A stretch of 64,000 nt of DNA from Halorussus marinus (GCF_004765795.1 NZ_SBIV01000003.1:372001-436000), one strand, 5' to 3'. Shown: positions 51,648-60,544, counted from the stretch's first letter. Translations and numbers: made by a program. The notes: generated by a model from the sequence alone, not told the origin.

Positions 51648-52200
51648 GGACCTGACCAGCATCGACGGCGTCGGATCCGCCATCGCCGACGAGCTCCGCG
51701 ACGCCGGCTACACCACCGCTGACGACGTCCGCGAAGCCACCGTCGACGAACTCGCCGACGTCCACCTGCTCGGGGAGGCCTCGGCCACCGCCATCCTCGA
51801 AGACGAGGACGACGTCCATGGCGGCCGGCCGTCGAAGTTCGAGCAGGTCAAAGACGATCTGCTGGAGGCGGCCGAGAGCTTCCTCAACCTCAAACAGGTC
51901 GCCAACAAAGGCGGTGTCTCACGGTCGACGCTCTACAAATACCTTGACGAGCACGAGGAGTTTTCGGACAGCTTTAAGCGCGCACGTGCGCGAGCCGCCG
52001 ACCAGCTCGTCCAGCGAGCGCTCGACCCCGAAGACGACATCGACACCACGTTCGCTCGATTTCTGCTCGAGCGGAGCTTCAAGTTCATCAAGACCGAGCG
52101 TCAAGAGGTCGATCTCAACGCCGATCATAGCTTCGACGCTAGCGAGGGCGTGACTGCCGAGTTCGTCAGTTACGAGGAGGCCGGCAATGGCAACAAGTAG
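51640..52200 (+). CDS. terS: Terminase small subunit (putative)
   Basis: The 186-residue protein has an N-terminal helix-hairpin-helix of the Rad51-N type (SIDGVGSAIADELRDAGY, residues about 7-50), a helix-turn-helix (LNLKQVANKGGVSRSTLYKYL, about 82-102) and an acidic C-terminus. It lies directly before TerL and overlaps it by 14 nt. The HTH plus position fit the DNA-recognition subunit of the packaging motor. The HhH domain is an unusual addition. ATG 51640 is used; GTG 51631 is possible. Confidence 0.75.
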   Translation: MTEDLTSIDGVGSAIADELRDAGYTTADDVREATVDELADVHLLGEASATAILEDEDDVHGGRPSKFEQVKDDLLEAAESFLNLKQVANKGGVSRSTLYKYLDEHEEFSDSFKRARARAADQLVQRALDPEDDIDTTFARFLLERSFKFIKTERQEVDLNADHSFDASEGVTAEFVSYEEAGNGNK

Positions 52201-53560
52201 CACACAGTCGGCGGGTCGCGAGCCGCTGCTCCCACGGCCACGGTTCACCACCCACGAGAAGCAGGTTGACGTCCTCACCTCGGACGCCCGGTACCGCGTC
52301 CTCAAGTGGGGGCGGCGCGCCGGGAAGAACATCTGCGCGGTGATGGATCTGGTCGAACTCGGCCGCGCGCCCTGGCTCTCCGACTGGGGGACTGACGACC
52401 CCGCGAACGCAGTATTTTGGTGGGTCGGCCCGAGCTACGACCAGGCGAAGAAGTACGGGTTCGAGCCGTTGAAGAGCGCGCTCCCCAACAGCTGGATCGA
52501 CGGTCAGCCTACGGAGTCTGAACCCTACGAGATCGACCTCGTCAATGGCATCACCTATGAGTTCCGGACGTTTGACCACCCGAAGACGCTGCAGGGGGCT
52601 GGCGTCGACCACGTCGTCATCGACGAGGCCGACTACATGCCGGACAACCTCTGGTATCAGGACCTCGACCCGATGCTCCTCGACTCTGGGGGCTCGGCGA
52701 TGTTCATCTCGAAGCCGGTTCGCCCGCGCTCGTATTTCCAGAAGTATTTCGACCTCGGGCAGTCCGCTGACTACCCCGAGTACTTTTCCAGCCATGCGAC
52801 GTCCGCCGACAACCCCTACCTCGCTGAAGATCCCGAAGACAAGCGAGGGACGATCCCCGAGCACGACTTCCAACGCGAGTACCTCGCCCAGCTCCCCGAC
52901 GACGGCGGCGAGGTATTCAAGAAACTCGGCGACCGGCTGTTCACCGCCACCTACCCGCTCAAGGGCGACATCGTCGAAGGAACCGGCGAGGCCAGACGTC
53001 CGGCAGAGAACTGCCGGCCGCCGTTCGCCGTCGGCGTCGACTTCGCCCGCCACCAGGACTACCGAGTGACGACCGTCCTCGACGCGACCGGCGAGATCGC
53101 GTACTTCTCACGCGACCAGAACGAGGGCTGGGACACCATCCAGGAGGACATCGAAGACGTCCACGCTGAGTACCCCGGCATCGTTCTTCCCGACGCCTCT
53201 CGCGACAACAAGATCGTCGCCGACCTCGCACAGGAAGGTGTCACACTTGACCCGGTCGGGATGTCGCCGAAGACGAAGAAGAGCCTGATCGACGACCTCG
53301 CGACCCGGATCGAGAACGAGGAGCTGACCGCCCCGAGCGTTCCCGAGCTCGACCAGCTCCGACTGGAGCTTCGCCAGCTGGAGCGCGACGTCACCGAGAC
53401 TGGCTACACCCGCTACCACGCGCCCGAGACAGGGCATGACGACTGCGTCGACTCACTGGCGCTGGCCGCCTCGGCGCTCGACCGGATTACCGCGGCCGCA
53501 CGCCGGCACGAGAAGCGTGACAGCGAAGATGACGACTCGACGGGAGTGAGCTACCTCTAA
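52187..53560 (+). CDS. terL: Terminase large subunit
   Basis: The 457-residue motor packages viral DNA into proheads and cuts it. The ATPase part shows a Walker A-like KWGRRAGKN near residue 41 and Walker B HVVIDEADYM near 143, with ISKP as coupling motif. The nuclease part has the Asp in VGVDFARHQD (near 285), VLPDASRDNK (near 326) and HDDCVDSLALA (near 422). All are typical of PBSX/P22-like TerL. It overlaps terS and leads straight to the portal gene. Confidence 0.95.
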   Translation: MATSSTQSAGREPLLPRPRFTTHEKQVDVLTSDARYRVLKWGRRAGKNICAVMDLVELGRAPWLSDWGTDDPANAVFWWVGPSYDQAKKYGFEPLKSALPNSWIDGQPTESEPYEIDLVNGITYEFRTFDHPKTLQGAGVDHVVIDEADYMPDNLWYQDLDPMLLDSGGSAMFISKPVRPRSYFQKYFDLGQSADYPEYFSSHATSADNPYLAEDPEDKRGTIPEHDFQREYLAQLPDDGGEVFKKLGDRLFTATYPLKGDIVEGTGEARRPAENCRPPFAVGVDFARHQDYRVTTVLDATGEIAYFSRDQNEGWDTIQEDIEDVHAEYPGIVLPDASRDNKIVADLAQEGVTLDPVGMSPKTKKSLIDDLATRIENEELTAPSVPELDQLRLELRQLERDVTETGYTRYHAPETGHDDCVDSLALAASALDRITAAARRHEKRDSEDDDSTGVSYL

Positions 53561-53563
53561 ATC

Positions 53564-55435
53564 ATGACAGACGACACCCCAGACGACTCGGAGACGACGG
53601 TATCGCTCTCAGTGTCGACGCCCGGCAACAAGCGAGCGATGGAAAAAGCCGAGGAGACGACCCAGCTCGACGAACGCCGCATCGCCACCGACGTCGGCCG
53701 CGGCATCGTCCCGCCGTACAACCCCGAGACACTTGCTGCCTTCCAGGAGCTCAACGAAACCCATCAGGCGTGCCTCCGGAAGAAGGCGCGCTACGAGGTT
53801 GGCTACGGCTTCGACATCGTCCCCCATCCCAGCGCCGACGAACCCGACCCAGACGGTGAGGCCTACCAGACAGTCCACGACTTCTGGCATGGCTCGGACT
53901 CGCGCTGGCAGATCGGGCCCGAAGGCACCGCCGCTTCCACACCCGAGGAGGTACTCGAACTCTCCCGGCTCGACTATCACGGGATCGGCTGGGCCGCCCT
54001 CGAAGTCCTCGTCGAGGGCGACGGCACACCGATCGGGCTCGCACACGTCCCCGCGACGACCGTCCGCGTCCGCAAGACTACAACCACAGTCGAGAACGCC
54101 GACGGTGAGGAGCAGGAGGAGATCTTGAGCGGGCATGGCTACGTCCAGATCCGACAGGGCCGCCGCCGGTACTTCGGCGAGGCCGGCGACCGGTACGGTG
54201 ACGACCCGACGTTCGTCGACAAGGAGACCGGCGATGTCGCCAGCAGCGTCGACGCCCTCGAGAACGAACCGGCGAACGAGCTGATCTTCATCCCGAATCC
54301 GAGCCCGATCAGCCTCTACTACGGGATCCCCGACTGGGTCGCCGCGATGCGGACGATGGCCGCCGACGAGGCCGCCCAAGAATGGAACCACGACATCTTC
54401 GACAACCTCGGCATCCCCCACTACGCCATCAAAGTCACCGGCGGGAAGCTCACCGAGGAGTCGAAAGACCAACTCCGAGAACTCCAGCAGAACCTGAAAG
54501 GCGAGCCGTACCGGACGGCGATCCTCGAGGTTGACGAGTTCGAGCAACAGACCCCGCTGGAAGCCGAGGATGGGAGCGACGTCGAGATCGAGTTCGAGCC
54601 GTTGGGGGCGACGGACTCGAACGACATGGAGTTCCAGCAGTTCCGCGAGCGCAACGAGCACGAGATCGCGAAGGTCCACGAGGTCCCGCCGATCCTCATC
54701 AACGTCACGTCGACGTCGAACCGGTCGAACTCGGAGGCGCAGGTCCGGGAGTTCGCGGAGGACGTGATCGCGCCCGAGCAGGCGAAGTTCGAAGCCCGAC
54801 TGTACCGCATCCTCCACCAGACCGCGCTTGGCGTCGACGAGTGGACGGTCGACTTCGAGCTCCGGGGCGCCGATCGGCCCGCCGAGGAGGCGCGGACTGC
54901 CCGGACGAAGATCCAGGCGGTCCGTGGCGCGGTGCCGGTCAACCGGGCGTTGGAGATGATCGGCGAGGATCCGCTCCCCGACGATCATCCGGTCGATGGG
55001 GAGACGCTGGTCGCGAACGTCGGCAGCGAGTTCGACGACTCCACCGAGATGGGCGTGCAGTCGATGGGTCGGCCGGAGGCTGCGCCGCCGACAGAGAACA
55101 AGGTCGGCGAGCGCTCGGGGGTCACCGTCGAGCTCGACGACCCGCTCACGCCCGACGAGGCACGGGTCGACATGATGCAGTTCGAAAGCTCGAATCTCGT
55201 CGCCGGCCTCTACGACCGGCAGACGCGCGACCTCTACATCCGCTTCCACGGCGACCCGGTCGACCGGATCTACGTCTACCTCGACGTCCCCGAAGACACG
55301 TGGGCCGGCCTGAAGGACGCCGCCTCGCACGGCTCCTATCACCACGAGCACATCAAGTGGGACTTCGTCTACGAGGAGCTGACCGACACCAGCGGGTGGC
55401 CGCAGATTGGGGCCGCAGCGCCGACCGACGACTAG
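53564..55435 (+). CDS. Portal protein with C-terminal KTSC-like domain
   Basis: The 623-residue protein is a PBSX-type portal: IVPPYNPETLAAFQELNETH at about 45, FIPNPSPISLYYGIPDW near 245, and FRERNEHEIAKVHEVPPILI near 360, ending in a helical crown. After residue 530 a separate domain begins: SSNLVAGLYDRQTRDLYIRFHGD ... VYLDVPEDTWAGLKDAASHGSYHHEHIKW. This reads as a KTSC domain, a small beta-rich module found at protein ends. The portal sits at a vertex and is the gate for DNA. The start ATG follows TerL by 3 nt. Confidence 0.92.
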   Translation: MTDDTPDDSETTVSLSVSTPGNKRAMEKAEETTQLDERRIATDVGRGIVPPYNPETLAAFQELNETHQACLRKKARYEVGYGFDIVPHPSADEPDPDGEAYQTVHDFWHGSDSRWQIGPEGTAASTPEEVLELSRLDYHGIGWAALEVLVEGDGTPIGLAHVPATTVRVRKTTTTVENADGEEQEEILSGHGYVQIRQGRRRYFGEAGDRYGDDPTFVDKETGDVASSVDALENEPANELIFIPNPSPISLYYGIPDWVAAMRTMAADEAAQEWNHDIFDNLGIPHYAIKVTGGKLTEESKDQLRELQQNLKGEPYRTAILEVDEFEQQTPLEAEDGSDVEIEFEPLGATDSNDMEFQQFRERNEHEIAKVHEVPPILINVTSTSNRSNSEAQVREFAEDVIAPEQAKFEARLYRILHQTALGVDEWTVDFELRGADRPAEEARTARTKIQAVRGAVPVNRALEMIGEDPLPDDHPVDGETLVANVGSEFDDSTEMGVQSMGRPEAAPPTENKVGERSGVTVELDDPLTPDEARVDMMQFESSNLVAGLYDRQTRDLYIRFHGDPVDRIYVYLDVPEDTWAGLKDAASHGSYHHEHIKWDFVYEELTDTSGWPQIGAAAPTDD

Positions 55436-55511
55436 CCCGTGGACGCCGATGACCCAGGGGAGGTCCCGGCTCTCCTGTGCGAGGCACGACCGGGACGCAC
55501 GGATTCCATCG

Positions 55512-55622
55512 ATGACATCGAACAGTGACAAAGAGCGCGGCGAAAAGCGCGGCGTCCTCTCCTCCGGTCGTGCCAAAGACCTTGAGGACGCCGACGACGC
55601 CGCCAACGACGACGAGGACTGA
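55512..55622 (+). CDS. Tiny acidic viral protein
   Basis: This 36-residue protein (start ATG 55512) is highly charged: a basic first half and an Asp-rich end (EDADDAANDDED). It lies between portal and protease genes and ends 3 nt before the protease start, so it is probably translated. Function is unknown. Confidence 0.5.
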   Translation: MTSNSDKERGEKRGVLSSGRAKDLEDADDAANDDED

Positions 55623-55625
55623 CAG

Positions 55626-56879
55626 ATGACCAGGCAGCGAAACGAACAGCACTACGAGAAACGCGTCGACTACGTCGCCAAAGACGAGGACGCCCAGACC
55701 GCGACGGGCGTCGTCATGGTGCCGTGGACGGTCGACCACCATGGCGACTGGGAGCGCCCCGAGACGATCGAGGCGTTTGCCGCCCAGTTCGAGGCGTTCA
55801 TGGACGTCGAGGAGGCCGACGGCGGCATCATGCACGCCGTCTGGCCCTCCGACTGGATGACGCTCGAACGGAACGAGGTGCTCGACGAGGCCGAGGAGAT
55901 CGGCGGCAAGACCGTCGACGCCGGCGCGTGGGTCCAGACGTGGGCCTACCACGACGACGAGCTCTGGAGCCTCGTCGCGGACGGCATCCTCGACGGCCAC
56001 TCCATCGGCGCGATCAACGTCGACTGGACGTACACCACTGACGACCCCGAGGAGCTCCCCGACGAGGTCTCCGTCCCAGACGCAGTCGATGTCGAGGAGT
56101 ACTGGGAGCTCACTGACGGCATCATGCAAGAAGTCAGCGCGGTCGACATCCCCGCGGTGCCTGACGCCCAGATCCTCTCGACGTCGAAAGCGCGGGCAGC
56201 GACCGCGGAGAAGCGGCTCGCCGACCACCTCGGCAACCGCGACGCCTTCATCGAGGAGGCGCTGGAGCGCGGCCACAGCGAGCAAGACGCCGAACGGCTG
56301 TGGGACGTGCTCGACCGCGGGATCAACGTCGAGGGCGCTGGCGAGCCCGGCGCCAAGAGCAAGCTGACGAGCGCCGCGACGGCGTTCCTCAACGCACTCA
56401 CCGGATCCGATGACGGCGACACAGGTGCGACGACGTCCGAGGCCTCGGGTGCTGGATCGACTGCCAAAGACGCCCCCGGCGGCGACACGCCGGCCGACGA
56501 CGATGGCGGCACAGAAGCCGCCGACGATTCTGACATGAGCAACGACGACGAGCCCCCGGAGTGGGCACAGGAACTCAAGGAACAGGTCGACGAACAGAGC
56601 AAGCGACTCGACGACGCCCTCGAGGCCGCCAGCGATGGCGGCGACGGCGAGAAGGACGCGTTCGCTGACGCTCCCGAGTGGGCGAAGGCGCTGAAGGAGG
56701 ACGTCGACAAGCAGGCCGAGCGCATCGACGCGATCTCGAAGCAGACCGGTGCGACCGAGAGCCAGCAGCTCGGCGGTGCCGAGAAGGGCGGCGACGGAGA
56801 CGGTGTCGACCGTCGGGCGGCGTTCTTCACGCCGGAGAGCAAGATGAGCGAGCTCGCAGGCAGCCAGGGAGGCCGATAG
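55626..56879 (+). CDS. XkdF-like prohead protease fused to scaffold
   Basis: The 417-residue protein has an N-terminal protease-type domain (residues about 20-200): GVVMVPWTVDHHGDWERPE, then HAVWPSDWM, then DGILDGHSIGAI, with the Ser of GHSIG as a likely nucleophile and His in the first part. This is the XkdF family of PBSX-type phages. Residues about 210-300 are a linker, and the rest is a scaffold-like coiled coil with two related units (PEWAQELKEQVDEQ and PEWAKALKEDVDKQ). The protein would shape and process the prohead. The capsid gene follows in 3 nt. Confidence 0.8.
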   Translation: MTRQRNEQHYEKRVDYVAKDEDAQTATGVVMVPWTVDHHGDWERPETIEAFAAQFEAFMDVEEADGGIMHAVWPSDWMTLERNEVLDEAEEIGGKTVDAGAWVQTWAYHDDELWSLVADGILDGHSIGAINVDWTYTTDDPEELPDEVSVPDAVDVEEYWELTDGIMQEVSAVDIPAVPDAQILSTSKARAATAEKRLADHLGNRDAFIEEALERGHSEQDAERLWDVLDRGINVEGAGEPGAKSKLTSAATAFLNALTGSDDGDTGATTSEASGAGSTAKDAPGGDTPADDDGGTEAADDSDMSNDDEPPEWAQELKEQVDEQSKRLDDALEAASDGGDGEKDAFADAPEWAKALKEDVDKQAERIDAISKQTGATESQQLGGAEKGGDGDGVDRRAAFFTPESKMSELAGSQGGR

Positions 56880-56882
56880 AAC

Positions 56883-57860
56883 ATGAGCATCCAGCAGAAC
56901 TACGGCGGTATGACCGGCGTGCGGAAGGGCAACGAGGAAGCGCTGAAGGACATCGCTCCCGCGGATCTCTCGGGCGGCGTGATGCCGCGGGACCTCTTCA
57001 ACGAGTGGTACCAGCGGATCCAGGACACCAGCCAGCTGATGGGCATGGTCCGGACCGAGGTCCTGCCGCGGCCGAAGATGGAGATCGCCCGGATCGGCGT
57101 CGGCGAACGCATGCGGCGCGGCGCCGGCACCGAGGAAGGCACCAGCAACGGCAGTGCGGAGGTGAACACGGACGGCATCAAGATGGACGCCGAGAAGGGC
57201 GTGCTCGACTGGGACCTCCCCCAGGAGACTGTCGAGGACACGATCGGGCAGGTCGACGAGATCGTGCTCGACAAGATGAGCAACCAGTGGGCGGTCGACA
57301 CCCAGGACCTCGGCATCAACGGCGACGAAGACGACGCGTCGGGTGGTGACAGTCAGGCGTTCCTCAGTCAGAACGACGGCTGGCTGAAGATCCTCAACGA
57401 GCGCACCGACACGAACACCTACGACCACGCCGGCGGCGCGATCGACACGTCGCTGTTCCACGAGGCGCGGGCAGCGCTGCCGAACAAGTTCAAGCGGTCG
57501 GCGGCGGTGAACGAGCCCGTCTACATGATGAACCTCTCCCAGATCGAGGAGTGGGAGTTCGACCTCACCCAGCGTGAGGACCCGCTCGGCGCTGCCGTCA
57601 TCTTCAGCGACGACGATCTGACGCCGTTCAACTACGACGTCTACGGGTTCGCCGGCTGGCCCCAGGGTACGGCGCTGTTCACCTACCCGGAGAACCTCAT
57701 CTACGGCGTCTGGCGGCAGACCGAGGTCGAGGTGCTCGATCAGACGGACAAGACCGCGGAGAACGACCTGTTCGCGCGCTACTTCATGCGGACCCGCGAC
57801 GACTTCCAGGTCGAGGACGAGGAGGGCGCGGTCCTCATCAACAACGTCGCGACCGCCTGA
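56883..57860 (+). CDS. Major capsid protein (HK97 fold, XkdG-like)
   Basis: The 325-residue protein occupies the usual place after protease-scaffold. The pattern of an N-terminal arm, MPRDLFNEWYQRIQDTSQLM, then the E-loop/P-domain with RRGAGTEEGTSNGS and a C-terminal PENLIYGVWRQTEVEVLDQ strand matches the XkdG/P2-N-like capsid group. It forms the icosahedral head. No protease cleavage site is obvious at the N-terminus. Confidence 0.88.
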   Translation: MSIQQNYGGMTGVRKGNEEALKDIAPADLSGGVMPRDLFNEWYQRIQDTSQLMGMVRTEVLPRPKMEIARIGVGERMRRGAGTEEGTSNGSAEVNTDGIKMDAEKGVLDWDLPQETVEDTIGQVDEIVLDKMSNQWAVDTQDLGINGDEDDASGGDSQAFLSQNDGWLKILNERTDTNTYDHAGGAIDTSLFHEARAALPNKFKRSAAVNEPVYMMNLSQIEEWEFDLTQREDPLGAAVIFSDDDLTPFNYDVYGFAGWPQGTALFTYPENLIYGVWRQTEVEVLDQTDKTAENDLFARYFMRTRDDFQVEDEEGAVLINNVATA

Positions 57861-57871
57861 GGTGGCTCGCC

Positions 57872-58240
57872 ATGACACGAGTCACGTACACGGCTGACGG
57901 CGGCCACTACCGGGTCGGCGGCGTCGGCTTCGACCCCGGCGACACCAAGGACGTCGACGGCGAGCTCGCCGACTACCTCCGCGACCACGAGGACTTCGAC
58001 GTGGTCGAGGACGCCGCTGACGAAGTGGGCGAGACATCCGACCTCGGCGACGGTGCGGTAGAGGTCGAACCGCCGTTCGATCCATCCGACCAGACCGTCG
58101 ACGAACTCAGCGAACGCGTCGAGGACATCGACGATGTCGACCTCCTCGATGCACTCTACCACGCCGAGGACACGGGGAAGTCTCGGACAACGGCACTCGA
58201 GACCATCAGTTCGCGCTACTACGACGAGCTGGAGGGCTGA
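57872..58240 (+). CDS. Head protein with C-terminal HeH/LEM-like helices
   Basis: The 122-residue protein has a short beta-rich N-terminus (YTADGGHYRVGGVGFDPGDTKDV, residues 4-26) and acidic middle. Its C-terminal 50 residues (QTVDELSERVEDIDDVDLLDALYHAE) resemble the helix-extension-helix (HeH/LEM) module found in small head proteins such as FI-like proteins. By position it is a head-completion or adaptor protein. Confidence 0.65.
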   Translation: MTRVTYTADGGHYRVGGVGFDPGDTKDVDGELADYLRDHEDFDVVEDAADEVGETSDLGDGAVEVEPPFDPSDQTVDELSERVEDIDDVDLLDALYHAEDTGKSRTTALETISSRYYDELEG

Positions 58241-58243
58241 CCC

Positions 58244-58537
58244 ATGCCCACTGAAGAGGCGACGATCGACATCGAAACCGCTGGCAACGCCGTCAGCCTC
58301 CGGCTGCTCGGCGCCAACATCGTCGACATCCACATCCGCGGCGACGCTGCGGCGGACTACGAGGTCGACGTCCGGCAGAACGGCGGCGACTGGATCCAGG
58401 GTGTCCGGTCGGGCTACTCTGGGAGCGCGGACTACGACGACGTCGTCGAGACCGGCGCCGAGGAGATCCGCGTCCGCTGTTCGAGTGGAACCGGCACGGC
58501 TGGAGACATGGCGACGATCACGCTGCTGGCGAGCTGA
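58244..58537 (+). CDS. Small all-beta viral protein (decoration or head fibre candidate)
   Basis: The 97-residue product is predicted beta-rich (VSLRLLGANIVDIHIRGDAAADYEVDV, EIRVRCSSGTGTAGDMATITLL). No cysteine pair or catalytic motif is visible. It lies between two head genes with 3-nt and 15-nt spacings, so a decoration role on the capsid is reasonable. Not recognised otherwise. Confidence 0.6.
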   Translation: MPTEEATIDIETAGNAVSLRLLGANIVDIHIRGDAAADYEVDVRQNGGDWIQGVRSGYSGSADYDDVVETGAEEIRVRCSSGTGTAGDMATITLLAS

Positions 58538-58552
58538 CCGCGGTGATCTCTT

Positions 58553-59296
58553 ATGCCTAAAGGCTACTGCACGCTCGAGGACCTCCGCCGCGCGCTCCAG
58601 GAGGCAGAGCTCCCCGGCGACATCAGTCAGGACCAGCAGCTCGCCGTCGACGCGATCGCCGCCCAGACCGAGCCACTGGAGAAGAGTCTGAAGCGCCACT
58701 GGTACGCGCCGACCGGCGCCACCATCCTCGACGAGGCCTCGGCGATCGACATCCCGACCGCGTCGAAGACCAGAGACGACGAGGAAGACATCCCGACCAG
58801 TGGTGCGTTCATCGTCGACGAGAGCGGGCCGTCGCCGAAGACCTCGCAGGGATCGTACACGGCGATCGAGCTCGCACGCCGCGACGCCGAGTCCGTCTCC
58901 GAGCTGCTCGTCCGCACTGCGGATGGGAGCTTCGAGGACTGGACCGTCGAGTACGAGGGCGGGTCGTGGCCAGACGCGGTCGGCGACGACTACTACCTCC
59001 GCGTGAACAACGGCGGCTGGAGCCGGCTCTACCTCGACACGGACAACCTCCTCGAGGACGGCGAGGACGACGAGTACGTCCTGAAGTCGTTCGCGAACGC
59101 GGTGTACGTGTCCTACTCGTACGGCCACGAAGGGATCCCGCGGAACGTTCGCCGGGCGGTTGCGTTCCGTGCTGCGAGTGACTTCGTCGATGAGGCCGCG
59201 GTCCAGATCCCGGAGAACGCTCGGGTTCGGTCGGTCGAGTCGCTGGCTGAGGAGTTCGAGCGGAAGGCCGACGAGCTCCTGGAGGTCTACCAGTAA
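58553..59296 (+). CDS. Head-tail connector (gp6-type adaptor)
   Basis: The 247-residue protein has the helical adaptor pattern at its ends: GYCTLEDLRRALQEAEL at the start, IAAQTEPLEKSLKRHWYAP near 40 and RNVRRAVAFRAASDFVDEAA near 198. An insert of about 130 residues lies in between. Position before the tail genes agrees with an adaptor below the portal. The insert is beta-rich and makes the protein larger than the 100-residue phage adaptors. Confidence 0.75.
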   Translation: MPKGYCTLEDLRRALQEAELPGDISQDQQLAVDAIAAQTEPLEKSLKRHWYAPTGATILDEASAIDIPTASKTRDDEEDIPTSGAFIVDESGPSPKTSQGSYTAIELARRDAESVSELLVRTADGSFEDWTVEYEGGSWPDAVGDDYYLRVNNGGWSRLYLDTDNLLEDGEDDEYVLKSFANAVYVSYSYGHEGIPRNVRRAVAFRAASDFVDEAAVQIPENARVRSVESLAEEFERKADELLEVYQ

Positions 59297-59300
59297 TGGC

Positions 59301-59543
59301 CTACAACGTTGTTTTCGGCTTGTCTTCGTCGTACACAACGATGTTCTGCACTTTCCAAGGAGGGAAGAAGTTTCGCCGTTCTTCCTCGTCGTTGGGGTCT
59401 CGACATTCCACCCAGCCGTTCTCAAGTAGCCGGATTTCCGAGAACTTCATCGTAGTGAATCCTTTCTCGGACTCTTCGAGTTCAAGCTCGACACTCACGC
59501 CGTGGTCTGCCTTCCGGATTACTCGGGGCATGTCTTCGGACAT
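59301..59543 (-). CDS. Counter-strand small gene inside the late operon (moron)
   Basis: The 80-residue protein is acidic with a beta-rich pattern (GVSVELELEESEKGFTTM, RLLENGWVEC) and no known motif. It is the only gene on the minus strand in the visible provirus and lies between the connector and a tail-component gene. GC content is visibly lower than in its neighbours. It has its own promoter: gataaat (on the plus strand) 27 nt before the ATG at 59543 gives a leaderless start. This independent unit inserted in a structural operon fits a moron, often used for lysogenic conversion or exclusion of other viruses. Confidence 0.72.
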   Translation of the reverse strand: MSEDMPRVIRKADHGVSVELELEESEKGFTTMKFSEIRLLENGWVECRDPNDEEERRNFFPPWKVQNIVVYDEDKPKTTL

Positions 59544-59567
59544 CACTGGAGAGGTGTCAGCCACCCC

Positions 59568-59576
59568 GGATAAATG
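59568..59576 (-). promoter_or_regulatory. TATA-type promoter of the counter-strand moron
   Basis: ggataaatg, read on the minus strand as catttatcc, centres about 28 nt before the ATG at 59543. The message would begin at or next to the start codon. The rightward neighbour begins at 59592, so the promoter lies between the two coding regions. Confidence 0.6.
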
Positions 59577-59591
59577 TAGGGGCCTCAATAC

Positions 59592-60047
59592 ATGAATCTC
59601 GACAGCAGCTTCGAGGACGATCTCCGCGAGGCCGTCCTGGACGAGGCCGAACACGAACTCATAGGGCAATCGGACAACCTCGTCCATCAATTCGTCCAGG
59701 ACGTCCACGACCAGCTACGAGCGTACGGCAGCCAGTACGACTACAACGTCGAGCCGATCATCGAGAGCCTCGGCGAACCCCAAGTCGACCGCTCCGAGAA
59801 CTCGCTCTCGATCCGAGTCGGCTGGGAGCACGAGGCCTCGGTCTACTTCGAGTTCGGGACCAGCGACCACACCGTTGAGGGCGATCCCCTGCTCGTCTTC
59901 GAGTTCGACCCCGCCGAGTACCCCTACCTGGCCGAGATGTTCCCCGACGGAACCGCGTTCCTGCCACAGACCCATCCCAGCGGGCTGCCTGAGTCGCGGG
60001 CGGTTCGGGATGCACTCAACGAGCTCCGGAGGGAGATGCAGCGATGA
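59592..60047 (+). CDS. Tail component, HK97 gp10-like
   Basis: The 151-residue protein has a helical start (FEDDLREAVLDEAEHELIGQSDNLVHQFVQDV), a beta core (SIRVGWEHEASVYFEFGTSDHTVEG) and ends with LPESRAVRDALNELRREM. The pattern of a YFEFGT-type strand in the centre is that of HK97 gp10-like tail-completion proteins. It overlaps the next gene by 4 nt. Confidence 0.75.
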   Translation: MNLDSSFEDDLREAVLDEAEHELIGQSDNLVHQFVQDVHDQLRAYGSQYDYNVEPIIESLGEPQVDRSENSLSIRVGWEHEASVYFEFGTSDHTVEGDPLLVFEFDPAEYPYLAEMFPDGTAFLPQTHPSGLPESRAVRDALNELRREMQR

Positions 60048-60544
60048 GTAGTCCGGAAGTTGACTGGGTGCTCGCCCAGCTGGGCAGTGTCGTCGGCTCG
60101 CTGACCGTCCCGCTGCGCCGCGTCGATCGCGACGAGAGCACCATCCTCGACGGCGACATCCGGTCGCGGACCGAGGACCTCCAGCAAGCGAACTACGTCG
60201 GCGCCACGCTCGCGGACGTCGCGACCGAGCCGCGGGGCGCCGAGTACAACCTCTCCCGCGAGGCCGTGGTCGGCGTCCGCATCGAGGGCCTCAACCACAG
60301 CGAATGGGGCCACGTCGATCCGGACGGCAGCGAGGGCATCGTCTGGCAGAACGGTGACACCGGCCTCGTCGATCGGATCCGGAGCACCCTGCTCGCCGAG
60401 CGCACCTGGCCGGACGCCGGCGGGACCGACGTCTCGTACACGCATCTGGAGGTGGCGAACCAAGCGCCGCAGTCGGAGCTGTATGCGGACTACTACCGCT
60501 ACGATTTCGACGTCGTCTTTGACGGCTACGAGGACTTATCATGA
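60044..60544 (+). CDS. Tail terminator-like protein
   Basis: The 166-residue protein follows the gp10-like gene with a 4-nt overlap. A helical start (VDWVLAQLGSVVGSLTVPLRRVD) and a beta-rich core with VVGVRIEGLNHSEWG and YYRYDFDVVFDGYE match the build of tail terminator/minor tail U-type proteins, the usual neighbours here. The assignment rests on position more than motif. A 17-codon open frame (60541-60594) overlaps its end and carries the ribosome-binding site of the tube gene. Confidence 0.65.
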   Translation: MSSPEVDWVLAQLGSVVGSLTVPLRRVDRDESTILDGDIRSRTEDLQQANYVGATLADVATEPRGAEYNLSREAVVGVRIEGLNHSEWGHVDPDGSEGIVWQNGDTGLVDRIRSTLLAERTWPDAGGTDVSYTHLEVANQAPQSELYADYYRYDFDVVFDGYEDLS

